A stretch of DNA of 64,000 nt from Duganella sp. BuS-21 (GTDB lineage: Bacteria > Pseudomonadota > Gammaproteobacteria > Burkholderiales > Burkholderiaceae_D), in the NCBI GenBank assembly GCA_041874725.1, contig CP097466.1:5332001-5396000 (forward strand), written 5' to 3'. A model generated the notes under the pieces. It saw only the letters and a list, made by a program, of their open reading frames with translations, was not told where the DNA came from and did no database searches. Below, piece after piece: positions 1 through 10,113 of the stretch. A program made the translations under genes and the position numbers. Each line of letters begins with the position of its first letter. Positions within the stretch are counted from its first letter, which is position 1.

Positions 1-768
1 GGCGCCCACGCGATGGACGAACACTTCCGTGTAGCGCCGCTGGAGCAGAACATGCCGGTGCTGCTGGCCATGGTCGGCTTCTGGAACCGCCAGTTCCTCA
101 ACGCCGCTTCGCTGTCGATCGCGCCGTACCACCAGGACCTGAACCGCTTCCCGGCCTATCTGCAACAGCTGGACATGGAATCGAACGGCAAGCGTGTCAC
201 CCGCAGCGGCGGCGAAGTCGACACCGTCACCTGCCCGGTGGTGTGGGGCGAATGCGGCACCAACGCGCAACACGCTTACTTCCAGCTGCTGCACCAGGGC
301 ACGGACGTCACCCCGATGGACTTCATCGCCGCGCTGCGCGCGACGCACGACCTGCCTGGCCACCACGACGCGCTGCTGGCCAACTGCTTCGCGCAATCGG
401 AAGCCTTCATGACCGGCAAAACCGCCGATGAAGTGCGCGCCGACCTGGTCGCCGCCAATGTCGGCGCCGAGGAAATCGACGCGCTGGTGCCGCACAAGAC
501 CTTCCCCGGCAACCGCCCATCCAACACCATCCTGATGGAACAGCTGACGCCGGCCACGCTGGGCGCGCTGATCGCGCTGTATGAGCACAAGACCTTTGTG
601 CAGGGCGTGATCTGGGATGTGAACAGCTTCGACCAGTGGGGCGTGGAGCTGGGCAAGGTGCTGGCGAAAAACATCCAGTCGGAGCTGACCGGCGAAGTGA
701 AACCGGAGCGTCACGACAGCTCGACCAATGGCTTGATCATCATGGCGAAAGCGGCGCAACACATATGA
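1..768 (+). CDS. pgi: glucose-6-phosphate isomerase, C-terminal part (5' end outside window)
   Basis: Cytoplasmic enzyme interconverting glucose 6-phosphate and fructose 6-phosphate. The frame is already open at base 1 and reads Gly-Ala-His-Ala-Met-Asp-Glu-His-Phe, a conserved internal stretch of the family, so the gene starts upstream; the first in-frame ATG (13) is internal. The segment [17 protein letters not shown] contains the conserved catalytic-region His, and the C-terminal [10 protein letters not shown] carries the conserved active-site Lys of the family. About 255 codons are visible of a usual ~550. Its TGA overlaps the ATG of the next gene in an ATGA junction, which suggests translational coupling with the lactonase. 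Identification is firm. Confidence 0.95.
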   Translation, partial: GAHAMDEHFRVAPLEQNMPVLLAMVGFWNRQFLNAASLSIAPYHQDLNRFPAYLQQLDMESNGKRVTRSGGEVDTVTCPVVWGECGTNAQHAYFQLLHQGTDVTPMDFIAALRATHDLPGHHDALLANCFAQSEAFMTGKTADEVRADLVAANVGAEEIDALVPHKTFPGNRPSNTILMEQLTPATLGALIALYEHKTFVQGVIWDVNSFDQWGVELGKVLAKNIQSELTGEVKPERHDSSTNGLIIMAKAAQHI

Positions 769-1664
769 GCACCCCACACATTGAAGTCGCCTACGACGCC
801 GTGATGCAAACCGGCGAGTGCCCGTTGTGGCACCCGCAGGAGCGCGTGCTGTATTGGGTGGATATTCCCGCCCTTACCGTGCATCGCCTGAATCCCACCA
901 GCGGCGCGCATCGTTGCTGGAAGCTGCCGAGCGAGCCGGCCACGCTGGGCATCAGCGACCAGGGCGGCTTGATCGTCGCCATGCGCAGCGGCTTTGCGCA
1001 TCTGGATACCGGCTCGGACGCAGTGCGCCTGACCGAGATCGTGGCGGCGCCTTACGACCAGTCGATTACGCGCTTCAACGATGGCCATGTGGACCCTGCT
1101 GGTCGTTTCTGGGTCGGCACCATTTACGAACCGCGCGACAAGCCGGCGGCGGAGATGTATGTGCTGGAACAGGGCAAGCTGCGCAAGGCCTGGTCGGGTG
1201 GCATGACCAATTCGAACGGGTCGGGCTTCAGCCCGGACCGGAAGTCGATGTATCACGCCGATACGGCCGCGCATCGCGTGACCAAACTGGATTTCAATGT
1301 GGCGACCGGCGCGGTGGAGAACCAGCGCTTGCTGCATCAGTTCTCGATGGATAAAGAGAACAACTACGGCGGCCGTCCGGATGGTGCTGCGGTGGACAGC
1401 GAGGGCAATTATTGGGTGGCGATGTTCGAGGGCGCGCGGATTGCCAAGCTGTCGCCCGAGGGCGCGCTGCTGGGCGAGATCAAGCTGCCGGTGCGCTGCC
1501 CGACCATGCCGGCGTTCGGCGGGGCGGACTTGAAGACCCTGTACGTCACCAGCGCCGGCGCGCGTCCGGCGCCGGAACTGGCGCAGTATCCGTTGAGCGG
1601 CAAGCTGCTGGCGATACGGATGGAGGTTGCGGGGCGCGAGGAGCCGGTGTACCGCAGCGCCTGA
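765..1664 (+). CDS. SMP-30/gluconolactonase family protein
   Basis: Predicted six-bladed beta-propeller sugar lactonase of 299 residues. Known relatives hydrolyse gluconolactone and related aldonolactones using one divalent metal. Visible family landmarks are GECPLWHP near the N-terminus (metal-binding Glu), [12 protein letters not shown] in the middle (metal Asn region) and [18 protein letters not shown] later (metal Asp region). The start at 765 was chosen because [13 protein letters not shown] begins there and the ATG overlaps the pgi stop; the frame is open further upstream, but only as a shadow of pgi. Next to pgi and near zwf, it could supply lactonase activity in glucose oxidation, but the exact substrate cannot be read from sequence. 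Confidence 0.85.
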   Translation: MSTPHIEVAYDAVMQTGECPLWHPQERVLYWVDIPALTVHRLNPTSGAHRCWKLPSEPATLGISDQGGLIVAMRSGFAHLDTGSDAVRLTEIVAAPYDQSITRFNDGHVDPAGRFWVGTIYEPRDKPAAEMYVLEQGKLRKAWSGGMTNSNGSGFSPDRKSMYHADTAAHRVTKLDFNVATGAVENQRLLHQFSMDKENNYGGRPDGAAVDSEGNYWVAMFEGARIAKLSPEGALLGEIKLPVRCPTMPAFGGADLKTLYVTSAGARPAPELAQYPLSGKLLAIRMEVAGREEPVYRSA

Positions 1665-1670
1665 GCCGCA

Positions 1671-1714
1671 CTAAGGTCAGAGGCGCCTTAGCCCGCAGCG
1701 GATCGCCGTGCGGG
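1671..1714. terminator. hairpins between convergent genes
   Basis: Two short inverted repeats fill the gap between the lactonase stop and the chemoreceptor stop: CTAAGG/CCTTAG (1671-1676 and 1686-1691) and CCCGCA/TGCGGG (1692-1697 and 1709-1714). The second abuts the reverse-strand stop codon. There is no clear T-tract, so a bidirectional terminator is plausible but not certain. Confidence 0.4.
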
Positions 1715-3178
1715 TTATAGCGCGGACGCCAGTCGGAGGTGCGGCTGGCGCGCTTTCGACACATCCAGCTTGAACGCCGACACCAGCGTCGTTAAATGCT
1801 GCGCTTCCTGCGCCAACGCATCGGCCGCCGCCGCATCCTCCTCCACCAACGCCGCATTCTGCTGCGTGCTCTCGTCAAACTCCACGATCGCGCTGTTGAT
1901 CCTCTCTATCCCCTCGTTCTGCTCCTGATTCGCATTGCTCATCTCGCCCATGATGGCCGTGACGCGCTGCACGCTGTCCACCACCTCCAGCATGGTGGCG
2001 CCGGCTTCGTCCACCAGCCTGCTGCCGCTGTCGACCGTCTGCACCGTATTACCGATCAACTCCTTGATCTCCTTGGCCGCCGCCGCCGAGCGATGCGCCA
2101 GGCTGCGCACCTCGGACGCCACCACTGCAAAGCCCCTGCCCTGCTCCCCGGCGCGCGCCGCCTCCACCGCCGCGTTCAAGGCCAGGATATTGGTCTGGAA
2201 CGCAATCCCGTCGATGACGCCGATGATGTCCACAATCTGCCGCGACGACGCATTGATCTCGCCCATGGTGTCGACTACCTGCCGCACCGCCTCGCCGCCC
2301 TTGGCCGCGATCTGCGATGCGCTCTGCGCCAGCTCATTGGCCTGGCGCGCGCTTTCATTGTTCTGCCTTACAGTCGCCGCCAGGCGCGACATCGAGGCCG
2401 CCGTCTGCTCGATGCTGCCGGCTTGCCGCTCGGTGCGGCGCGACAGCTCCGCATTACCCTGCGCGATTTCACCGGAGGCGCCGGCAATCGTGTGGGCGCC
2501 ATCGCGCACGCCGGCGATGGTGTCGCGCATGGTCACCAGCATCTCCACCAGCGAGCGCGCCAGGCGGCTGCGCGGCACCGCTGCGGCGCTGGCCGACAAA
2601 TCGATCCGTCCCTCAATCGCCGCCAGCGTCGATACGATGCTCTCCAGCTCCGCCGCCTGGCAGGCCGCGCGACGCAGTATCATCGCCAGGAAGATCAGCA
2701 CCGCCGACTCCACCACCACATACGCCGCATGAATGAACACGGTCGACAACTGCGGACGGGTGAAGCACATCACGCCATAATTCCATTCCTGCAGATAGTG
2801 GAAACTCAGGTGATGCACGGCGATCACGCCGGCCGCCACCACCACCGGCTTCCAGTCGCGGTAAGCCAGCAAAAACGCCAGATAGACGAAGATCCCGAAA
2901 TGCAGCTCGGTCAGGCCTGCGCCCTGGTGGATGTTCAGGGCCGCGAACACCATCACGCTCACCGCCACCACGCAGCGCGTCAGCACCGAGCCCGGCGCGC
3001 TGAAATGCAGCGCGGTCGGCAGCCCCGCCGCCGGCAAGCCGACCAGCAGCGCCAGCATCCAGCTGTCGTTCAGGCCCGCCAGCGCCAGCGAAAACAGCTG
3101 CAGCGCCCACAGTACGCACAGCATCAGCTTGTCGGCCTGCACGGCAATCGCCTGCAAGGGGTCGTATTTATTCGTCAT
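1715..3178 (-). CDS. methyl-accepting chemotaxis protein with multi-span membrane sensor
   Basis: Chemoreceptor of 487 residues. The first ~190 residues contain about six hydrophobic segments with only short connecting loops, including [17 protein letters not shown] and [16 protein letters not shown], in place of the usual large periplasmic ligand domain. The cytoplasmic half has the standard signalling coiled coil with the highly conserved tip [20 protein letters not shown] (around residues 320-340). No clear HAMP domain and no C-terminal CheR-tethering pentapeptide are seen. The start at 3178 (MTNKYDPLQ) was chosen because a GGAG lies about 7 bases upstream; the longer open frame lacks receptor-like sequence. 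Sensing through the membrane or of an intracellular cue is an inference from topology. Confidence 0.88.
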   Translation of the reverse strand: MTNKYDPLQAIAVQADKLMLCVLWALQLFSLALAGLNDSWMLALLVGLPAAGLPTALHFSAPGSVLTRCVVAVSVMVFAALNIHQGAGLTELHFGIFVYLAFLLAYRDWKPVVVAAGVIAVHHLSFHYLQEWNYGVMCFTRPQLSTVFIHAAYVVVESAVLIFLAMILRRAACQAAELESIVSTLAAIEGRIDLSASAAAVPRSRLARSLVEMLVTMRDTIAGVRDGAHTIAGASGEIAQGNAELSRRTERQAGSIEQTAASMSRLAATVRQNNESARQANELAQSASQIAAKGGEAVRQVVDTMGEINASSRQIVDIIGVIDGIAFQTNILALNAAVEAARAGEQGRGFAVVASEVRSLAHRSAAAAKEIKELIGNTVQTVDSGSRLVDEAGATMLEVVDSVQRVTAIMGEMSNANQEQNEGIERINSAIVEFDESTQQNAALVEEDAAAADALAQEAQHLTTLVSAFKLDVSKARQPHLRLASAL

Positions 3179-3454
3179 GAATTGCTCCGTGGCTGGGACA
3201 TCCAGCGCAATGCGACTGCACGCGACGACGAGCCAGCTTATAATTTGAGAGTTCGGGGTGGCCGGCGGGGCGAGGGCCGGGATATCTGGGGCCGCAATGG
3301 GGCGGCGCATGCGCGACATGATCCAGTGTGGCCGCGCAATATGGCGCGGTACGGCGTACAGATCGCATGCAGGAATACGGCCATTATAACGCATAATTCC
3401 ACGTGGAAACTAACTGTCGCGGTTCTGTCGTCGCGCGCTTACCTCATAGGAGAA

Positions 3455-3501
3455 TGTAGTAAAATTACTTGCACTACACGCATATAAGTAGTAAATTTAC
3501 A
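3455..3501 (+). promoter_or_regulatory. zwf promoter with two tandem HexR-like operators
   Basis: Two near-identical palindromes, GTAAAATTAC (3459-3468) and GTAAATTTAC (3491-3500), each preceded by TA or TGTA, lie with centres 32 bp apart, about three helical turns. Between and over them is a sigma-70-like promoter: TTGCAC (3469-3474), a 17-bp spacer, and TAAATT (3492-3497). The -10 element lies inside the second palindrome. The boxes resemble the HexR operator pattern as I remember it (TGTAGTAAATTACA-like), and hexR is the second gene downstream, so autoregulated repression of zwf-hexR is the simplest reading. Confidence 0.65.
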
Positions 3502-3564
3502 CCAGCGGCCGCGTGCTGCGCGCGGCGATTCCTTCGGCACTTTTTTTGCGACGACACTCATACT

Positions 3565-5037
<1,473 letters not shown>

Positions 5038-5043
5038 ACCTAG

Positions 5044-5898
5044 ATGCTGCTCGATTCCATACGCACCCAACTCGACTCGCTCTCCAAATCGGAGCGCAAG
5101 GTGGCGTTGGCCGTGCTCGAACACCCGACCCAGACAGTCAACCAGAACATCACTGCGTTGGCCAAAAGTGCGCAGGTGTCCGAGCCGACCGTGGTGCGAT
5201 TCTGCCGCACGCTGGGCTACGACGGCTGGCATGAGTTCAAGCTCAAGCTGGCGCAGGGCCTGGCGCTGGCCCTGCCCGGCCTGAACGAGCAGCCGACCCA
5301 GGACGACCTGGCGGCGGACCTGGTCAACAAGATCTGCAGCCGCTCCATCAACACCTTGCTGGACCTGCGCAACAACCTCGACCCGGAAGCAATCCAGAGG
5401 GCGCTCGACATTCTGTCGAAAGCCAACAAGATCGAATTTTATGGCCAGGGCACGTCCGGCATCGTGGCGGCCGACGCCCAGCACAAGTTCTTCCGCTCCG
5501 GCGTGCCGACGGTGGCCTATGCCGATCCCCACATCCACAGCATCGCCGCCGCGCTGCTGCGCACCGGCGACGCGCTGGTGGCCATCTCGCAGCGCGGCAA
5601 CAGCCCGTCGCTGGTGCGCTCGGTCAAGCTGGCCAAGCGCGGCGGCGCCGAAGTGATCGTGCTGGCGCCGTCCGGCACGCCGCTGGCCGACCTGGCCACG
5701 GTGCTGATCCCGATCGACCTGATCTTCAACATCGACCCCTACACGCCGATCTCGGCGCGCCTGGCCTACCTGGTGGTGATCGACGTGCTGGCGGTCGGCC
5801 TGGCCCTGCAGCGCGGCCCCGAGTTCCGCAAAAAAATGCAAAACGCCCAGAAAGCCTTGCAAGAGTTCGACCTGCAATTCGATTCGTTTATCGGCTAA
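5044..5898 (+). CDS. hexR: RpiR-family transcriptional regulator HexR
   Basis: A 284-residue regulator with an N-terminal RpiR-type helix-turn-helix (about residues 5-75, including ALAKSAQVSEPTVVRFCRTL) and a C-terminal SIS sugar-phosphate-binding domain (about 125-260, with FYGQGTSGIVAADAQ and AISQRGNSPSLVRSV). Known HexR proteins repress central carbon genes and are released by 2-keto-3-deoxy-6-phosphogluconate. Position directly after zwf, the palindromes upstream of zwf and the domain order together support HexR rather than another RpiR relative. Confidence 0.88.
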   Translation: MLLDSIRTQLDSLSKSERKVALAVLEHPTQTVNQNITALAKSAQVSEPTVVRFCRTLGYDGWHEFKLKLAQGLALALPGLNEQPTQDDLAADLVNKICSRSINTLLDLRNNLDPEAIQRALDILSKANKIEFYGQGTSGIVAADAQHKFFRSGVPTVAYADPHIHSIAAALLRTGDALVAISQRGNSPSLVRSVKLAKRGGAEVIVLAPSGTPLADLATVLIPIDLIFNIDPYTPISARLAYLVVIDVLAVGLALQRGPEFRKKMQNAQKALQEFDLQFDSFIG

Positions 5899-5925
5899 GC
5901 TCGACTATTGTGCTTGTGATAAAGT

Positions 5926-7392
5926 ATGGCTTTGCTGCATACACAACCTTGCGCCATGCAAACACGTACTTCACAGCGCATCCCCCTGCTGAGCACCAGC
6001 GTTCCCGGCCTCGACCAGATCCTGGGCGGCGGTTTTCCCGCCCATAGCATCTATCTGATCCAGGGCCTGGCCGGCAGCGGCAAGACCACGCTGGCCTGCC
6101 AGATCGCTTTCCAGCACGCGCAGCAGGGCAAGAAAGTCCTGATTCTGACGCTGATCGCCGAAACCCACGGCAAGATGCTCAACCATCTCAGCAACTTCTC
6201 GTTCTTCGATGAAAACCTGGTCGGCGAACACATCCAATTCATCGGCGCCTACAGCGACCTGCTTAAGGGCGGCCTGCGCGAGTTGCTGAAGTCGATCGCC
6301 ACCACCCTGGCCGAACAGCGCCCCGACATCATGGTCATCGACGGCTTCCGCACCGTGCGCGAAACCCGGCCGTCGGACGTGGCCTTGTCGGAATTCATGC
6401 TGTCGCTGAACTCGCTGGTGTCGACCATGCAGTGCACCACCTTCCTGCTGTCACCCACCGAAGGCAACCTGCCCGACTCGGAAAACACCCTGGTCGACGG
6501 CCTGATCGAACTCAGCCAGTTTGAAAGCGGCATGCAGCTGATCCGCGAGATCAAGGTCTTCAAGCTGCGCGGCAGCAAGCATCTGCTCGGCCGCCATGTG
6601 TTCGAGGTGGGCGAGGACGGCGTGGCGATCTACCCGCGCCTGGAAGCAGTAAGCTCGGTGTCGGTGGCGATGCCGTCGGCCTCGCGCGAGCGGCTTGGCT
6701 TTGGCATCCCCGGCTGGGACCAGCTGACCAACGGCGGCGTCGCCAAGGGCTCGACCACCGCCCTGCTGGGCAATCCCGGCGTCGGCAAGACGCTGATGGG
6801 CCTGCACTTCATCCGCGCAGGCTTGCAGCGCGGCGAGCATTGCCTGATTGCCGGCTTCTACGAGTCGCCGCAACGCCTGCTGGAAAAGGCGCGCGGCGTC
6901 GGCATCGAACTGGCGCCCTATTTCGACAACGGTACGCTGCAGATCATCTGGCATCCGCCGCTGGAAGTGCTGGTCGACAGCCTGGCGCACGGCATCCTGC
7001 GCAACGTCAGCGAGCGCAAGGTGTCACGCCTGCTGATCGACGGCATCGACGGCCTGCGCCAGTTGATCCTGCACGAGGGCCGCTCGCACTCCTTCCTGGC
7101 GGCGCTGGTCAACGAGCTGCGGGTCCGCAACGTCACCACTTTCTTCACGCAGGAGCTGCCTTATTTCGGCAACGGCCCATCGCAGACCGAAGTGGCCTCG
7201 TCGATGCTGTTCGAGAACATCATCCTGCTGCGCTACGTCGACGTCAGCGGCATGAACCTGCGCCAGATCGGCGTGCTCAAGCTGCGCGAAAACGGCTACG
7301 ACGCCGCCAACCACGTGCTGCATATTTCGGATTACGGTATGAGCATCGACGAGCCGGTGCCGGCTGCGGCCGTGCCGGCGCGCCAGCCCTAG
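5926..7392 (+). CDS. KaiC-like tandem RecA-fold ATPase
   Basis: A 488-residue protein with two KaiC/RadA-type ATPase domains. Domain 1 has Walker A GLAGSGKTT at residues 47-55 and a Walker B-like DIMVIDGF near 133-140. Domain 2 has Walker A GNPGVGKT at 281-288 and RLLIDGIDGL later. Each domain begins with the family motif VPGLDQILGGGFP or IPGWDQLTNGG. In KaiC a Glu-Glu pair follows the first domain's Walker A strand; here single Glu residues (LIAETHG, GFYESPQ) occur in the matching places. An alternative start is the ATG at 5956. No kaiA or kaiB is in the window. The next gene encodes a lone receiver domain, so a signalling role is more likely than clock function; this is inference. Confidence 0.85.
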   Translation: MALLHTQPCAMQTRTSQRIPLLSTSVPGLDQILGGGFPAHSIYLIQGLAGSGKTTLACQIAFQHAQQGKKVLILTLIAETHGKMLNHLSNFSFFDENLVGEHIQFIGAYSDLLKGGLRELLKSIATTLAEQRPDIMVIDGFRTVRETRPSDVALSEFMLSLNSLVSTMQCTTFLLSPTEGNLPDSENTLVDGLIELSQFESGMQLIREIKVFKLRGSKHLLGRHVFEVGEDGVAIYPRLEAVSSVSVAMPSASRERLGFGIPGWDQLTNGGVAKGSTTALLGNPGVGKTLMGLHFIRAGLQRGEHCLIAGFYESPQRLLEKARGVGIELAPYFDNGTLQIIWHPPLEVLVDSLAHGILRNVSERKVSRLLIDGIDGLRQLILHEGRSHSFLAALVNELRVRNVTTFFTQELPYFGNGPSQTEVASSMLFENIILLRYVDVSGMNLRQIGVLKLRENGYDAANHVLHISDYGMSIDEPVPAAAVPARQP

Positions 7393-7399
7393 GCCGGCC

Positions 7400-7795
7400 A
7401 TGAGCGAGCATCCCGCATCCATGGACGGCGCGCCGGACGGCAAGCTGATCCTCGTCGTCGACGACGAGTTCGACGTGCTGTCGGCCTACACCATGCTGTT
7501 CGAGTTCAGCGGCTTTCGCGTGCTGACCGCCGGCAACGGCGCCGAGGCGCTGGCCGCCGCGCGCCGCCAGCGGCCCGACATCGTGGTGTCCGACTACATG
7601 ATGCCGGTGATGAACGGCGCCGATATGTGCGTGGCCTGGCGCGCCGATCCCGCCCTGTCCGCCATCCCCATCATCATGACCAGCGCCGGCATCCTGCCGC
7701 GCGCACCGGTGCCGCCGTACGACAGCTTCTACCGCAAGCCGGTAGCGTTCGACGTGCTGCTGGCGGAAATCCGGCGGCTCATCGCTGCGGCTTAA
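7400..7795 (+). CDS. single-domain response regulator (receiver only)
   Basis: A 131-residue CheY-like protein with no output domain. The acidic pocket is D21-D22 (LVVDDEFD), the phospho-acceptor is D65 (VVSDYMMPVMNG), the switch Ser/Thr lies in MTSAG, and the conserved Lys is in FYRKPV. It begins 7 bp after the KaiC-like gene and is probably cotranscribed with it. KaiC-like ATPase plus receiver pairs occur in many proteobacteria; the partner kinase is not encoded here. Confidence 0.9.
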   Translation: MSEHPASMDGAPDGKLILVVDDEFDVLSAYTMLFEFSGFRVLTAGNGAEALAAARRQRPDIVVSDYMMPVMNGADMCVAWRADPALSAIPIIMTSAGILPRAPVPPYDSFYRKPVAFDVLLAEIRRLIAAA

Positions 7796-7854
7796 GCGTA
7801 ACTTCGGAGTAAAATAGGCGGGACAACAACTCCTTTATCAGATTGGCAGCACTT

Positions 7855-8790
7855 ATGAACCAACTAGAACAGCTCAAACAGTACACCACCGTGGTGGCCG
7901 ACACCGGCGACTTCCAGGCCATCCAGCAATACACCCCGCGCGACGCCACCACCAACCCGTCGCTGATCCTCAAGGCCGTACAGAAGGACGAGTACAAGCC
8001 GCTGCTGGAAAAAGCCGTGCGCGACAACCTCGACGCCAGCACCGGCGAAGTGATCGACCACCTGCTGGTGGCCTTCGGCAAGCAGATCCTGCGGGTGATC
8101 CCGGGCCGCGTGTCGACCGAAATCGACGCCGCGCTGTCGTTCAACACCACCGCCTCGGTGGCCAAGGGCCGCGAGCTGATCAAGCTGTACGAAAAGAACG
8201 GCATCGACCGCGAGCGCGTGCTGATCAAGATGGCCTCGACCTGGGAAGGCATCCGCGCCGCCGAGATCCTGGAAAAGGAAGGCATCCACACCAATATGAC
8301 GCTGCTGTTCTCGCTGCCGCAGGCCATTGCCTGCGCCGAAGCCGGCGCCAAGCTGATTTCGCCGTTCGTCGGCCGCATCTACGACTGGTACAAGAAATCC
8401 ACCGGCCTCGACTACCAGGGCGCGGAAGATCCGGGCGTGCAGTCGGTCAAGCGCATCTACAACTACTACCGCAAGTTCGGCTACAACACCGAGGTGATGG
8501 GCGCCAGCTTCCGCAACACCAGCCAGATCATCGAACTGGCCGGCTGCGACCTGCTCACCATCAGCCCGGACCTGCTGCAAAAGCTGGCCGACACCAACGC
8601 CCCGCTGGAGCGCAAGCTGAGCGCCGACAGCGGCCGCAGCGCCGCCATCGGCAAGATCTCGGTCGATGAAGCGACCTTCCGCTTCATGCTGAACGAAGAC
8701 GCGATGGCCACCGAGAAGACCGCCGAAGGCATCCGCGCCTTCGTGGCCGACACCGGCAAGCTGAAGCAAATCATCTCCGGCATGCGCTGA
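7855..8790 (+). CDS. tal: transaldolase
   Basis: Transfers a dihydroxyacetone unit between sugar phosphates in the non-oxidative pentose phosphate pathway. The 311-residue length fits the TalB-type family. The Schiff-base lysine is K125 in [12 protein letters not shown], and DATTNPSLI near residue 30 is the N-terminal signature. The start ATG at 7855 ([11 protein letters not shown]) was preferred to an in-frame TTG at 7843. The gene is followed by a strong terminator and fits the metabolic theme of zwf and pgi. Confidence 0.96.
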   Translation: MNQLEQLKQYTTVVADTGDFQAIQQYTPRDATTNPSLILKAVQKDEYKPLLEKAVRDNLDASTGEVIDHLLVAFGKQILRVIPGRVSTEIDAALSFNTTASVAKGRELIKLYEKNGIDRERVLIKMASTWEGIRAAEILEKEGIHTNMTLLFSLPQAIACAEAGAKLISPFVGRIYDWYKKSTGLDYQGAEDPGVQSVKRIYNYYRKFGYNTEVMGASFRNTSQIIELAGCDLLTISPDLLQKLADTNAPLERKLSADSGRSAAIGKISVDEATFRFMLNEDAMATEKTAEGIRAFVADTGKLKQIISGMR

Positions 8791-8819
8791 TCGCGTCAGT
8801 CTTAATCAGGCTTGCAAGT

Positions 8820-8862
8820 AAAAAGGCAGGAGAGCGGCACGGTCCGCCCTCCTGCCTTTTTT
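8820..8862 (+). terminator. rho-independent terminator after tal
   Basis: Long inverted repeat: AAAAAGGCAGGAGAGCGG on the left pairs with CCGCCCTCCTGCCTTTTTT on the right. This gives an 18-bp stem with one mismatch, a 6-base loop and a terminal T-run. Classic intrinsic terminator. Confidence 0.93.
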
Positions 8863-8909
8863 GCATTACAATCTTGCATCAACTACAAAATCCGATCACG
8901 AGACCATCC

Positions 8910-10100
8910 ATGAGATTCGTTCCTCGTTGCACCGCCGTTGTTGCCGCCAGCATCACCCTGTTGAGCGGCTGCGGCGACCAGGCTCCAGCCCCTTCCGCTC
9001 CGCCGCCCGCCACCGTAGCCGTCATCACCGTCGCTCCCACCGCCCTCACCGTCAACAGCGAACTGCCCGGCCGCACCGAAGCCTCGCGCACCGCCCAGGT
9101 GCGCGCGCGAACCGCCGGCATCGTGCTGGAACGGGTCTACCGCGAAGGCGGCGACGTCAAGGCCGGCGAGGTGCTGTTCCGCATCGACCCTTCGCAGTTC
9201 AAGGCCTCGTTCGACAGCGCGCAGGCGGCCGTGGCCAAGGCCGATGCCAACCTGGCGCAGGCCGATCTCAAGGTGAAACGGTACACGCCATTATTGGCCG
9301 CGCAGGCGGTCAGCCAGCAGGAATACGACGACGCCCTCACCGCCCAGAAGCAGGCGGCGGCCGACCTGGCCACCAGCAAGGCGGCGCGCACCAATGCCGG
9401 CCTGACGCTGGGCTACGCCACCGTCACCGCGCCGATCTCCGGCCGCGTCAGCCGCGCGCTGGTGACCGAGGGCGCCTTGGTGGGCCAGGGCGAAGCGACG
9501 CCGATGGCCACCGTACAGCAGCTCGACCCGATCTACGTCACCATCACGCAATCGTCCACCGAGGTGCTGAAGCTGCAGCGCGCGCTGGCCGACGGCAAGC
9601 TCGATCGGGCCGGCAAAGGCGGCGGCAAGAGCGAGGCGCGCGTCACGTTGGTGACGGAAGACGGCCAGCCCTACCCGCATGCCGGCAAGCTGCTGTTCTC
9701 GGACGTCGCGGTTGACGAGAGCACCGGCTCGGTTGCCATGCGCGCATCCTTCCCGAATCCGGATCGGGTGCTGCTGCCCGGGATGTACGTGCGCGCCCGG
9801 CTCGAGCAGGGCGTGAGCCGGGCCGCCATCGCCGTGCCGCAGCAAGCCATCGTGCGCACCAACGAAGGGGCGACCGTGCTGGTGGTGGGCGCCGACAACA
9901 AGGTGGTGTCGCAACCGGTGACGGCCACCGCCAACGACGGCAACAACTGGGTGGTCAGCGCCGGCCTGCAGGGCGGCGAACGCATCGTGGTCGAGGGCTT
10001 CCAGAAGGCCAAGCCAGGCGCCACGGTCAATCCGCAGCCGTGGAAGGGCCCTGCCGGCGCCACGCCAGCCGCAGCAGCAGCAGCAGCGCCTACCAAGTAA
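8910..10100 (+). CDS. RND efflux periplasmic adaptor lipoprotein (AcrA/MexA type)
   Basis: Membrane-fusion component linking the inner-membrane pump to the outer-membrane channel. The start at 8910 gives a lipoprotein signal with lipobox LSGC (Cys21). The lipoyl/barrel-sandwich region (about 45-80 and 165-205) flanks a coiled-coil hairpin (about 90-155), followed by the beta-barrel with LPGMYVRARLEQG and the membrane-proximal domain. The 396-residue protein ends in an Ala/Pro-rich tail. It is the first gene of a three-gene efflux operon; no linked TetR- or MarR-type regulator is seen. Confidence 0.93.
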   Translation: MRFVPRCTAVVAASITLLSGCGDQAPAPSAPPPATVAVITVAPTALTVNSELPGRTEASRTAQVRARTAGIVLERVYREGGDVKAGEVLFRIDPSQFKASFDSAQAAVAKADANLAQADLKVKRYTPLLAAQAVSQQEYDDALTAQKQAAADLATSKAARTNAGLTLGYATVTAPISGRVSRALVTEGALVGQGEATPMATVQQLDPIYVTITQSSTEVLKLQRALADGKLDRAGKGGGKSEARVTLVTEDGQPYPHAGKLLFSDVAVDESTGSVAMRASFPNPDRVLLPGMYVRARLEQGVSRAAIAVPQQAIVRTNEGATVLVVGADNKVVSQPVTATANDGNNWVVSAGLQGGERIVVEGFQKAKPGATVNPQPWKGPAGATPAAAAAAAPTK

Positions 10101-10113
10101 GCGGGGAGCGCAC

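Noticed and set aside
1796..3487. Forward frame of about 563 codons over the first chemoreceptor
   Set aside because: His/Arg-rich antisense of the receptor; the reverse product has the conserved signalling tip.
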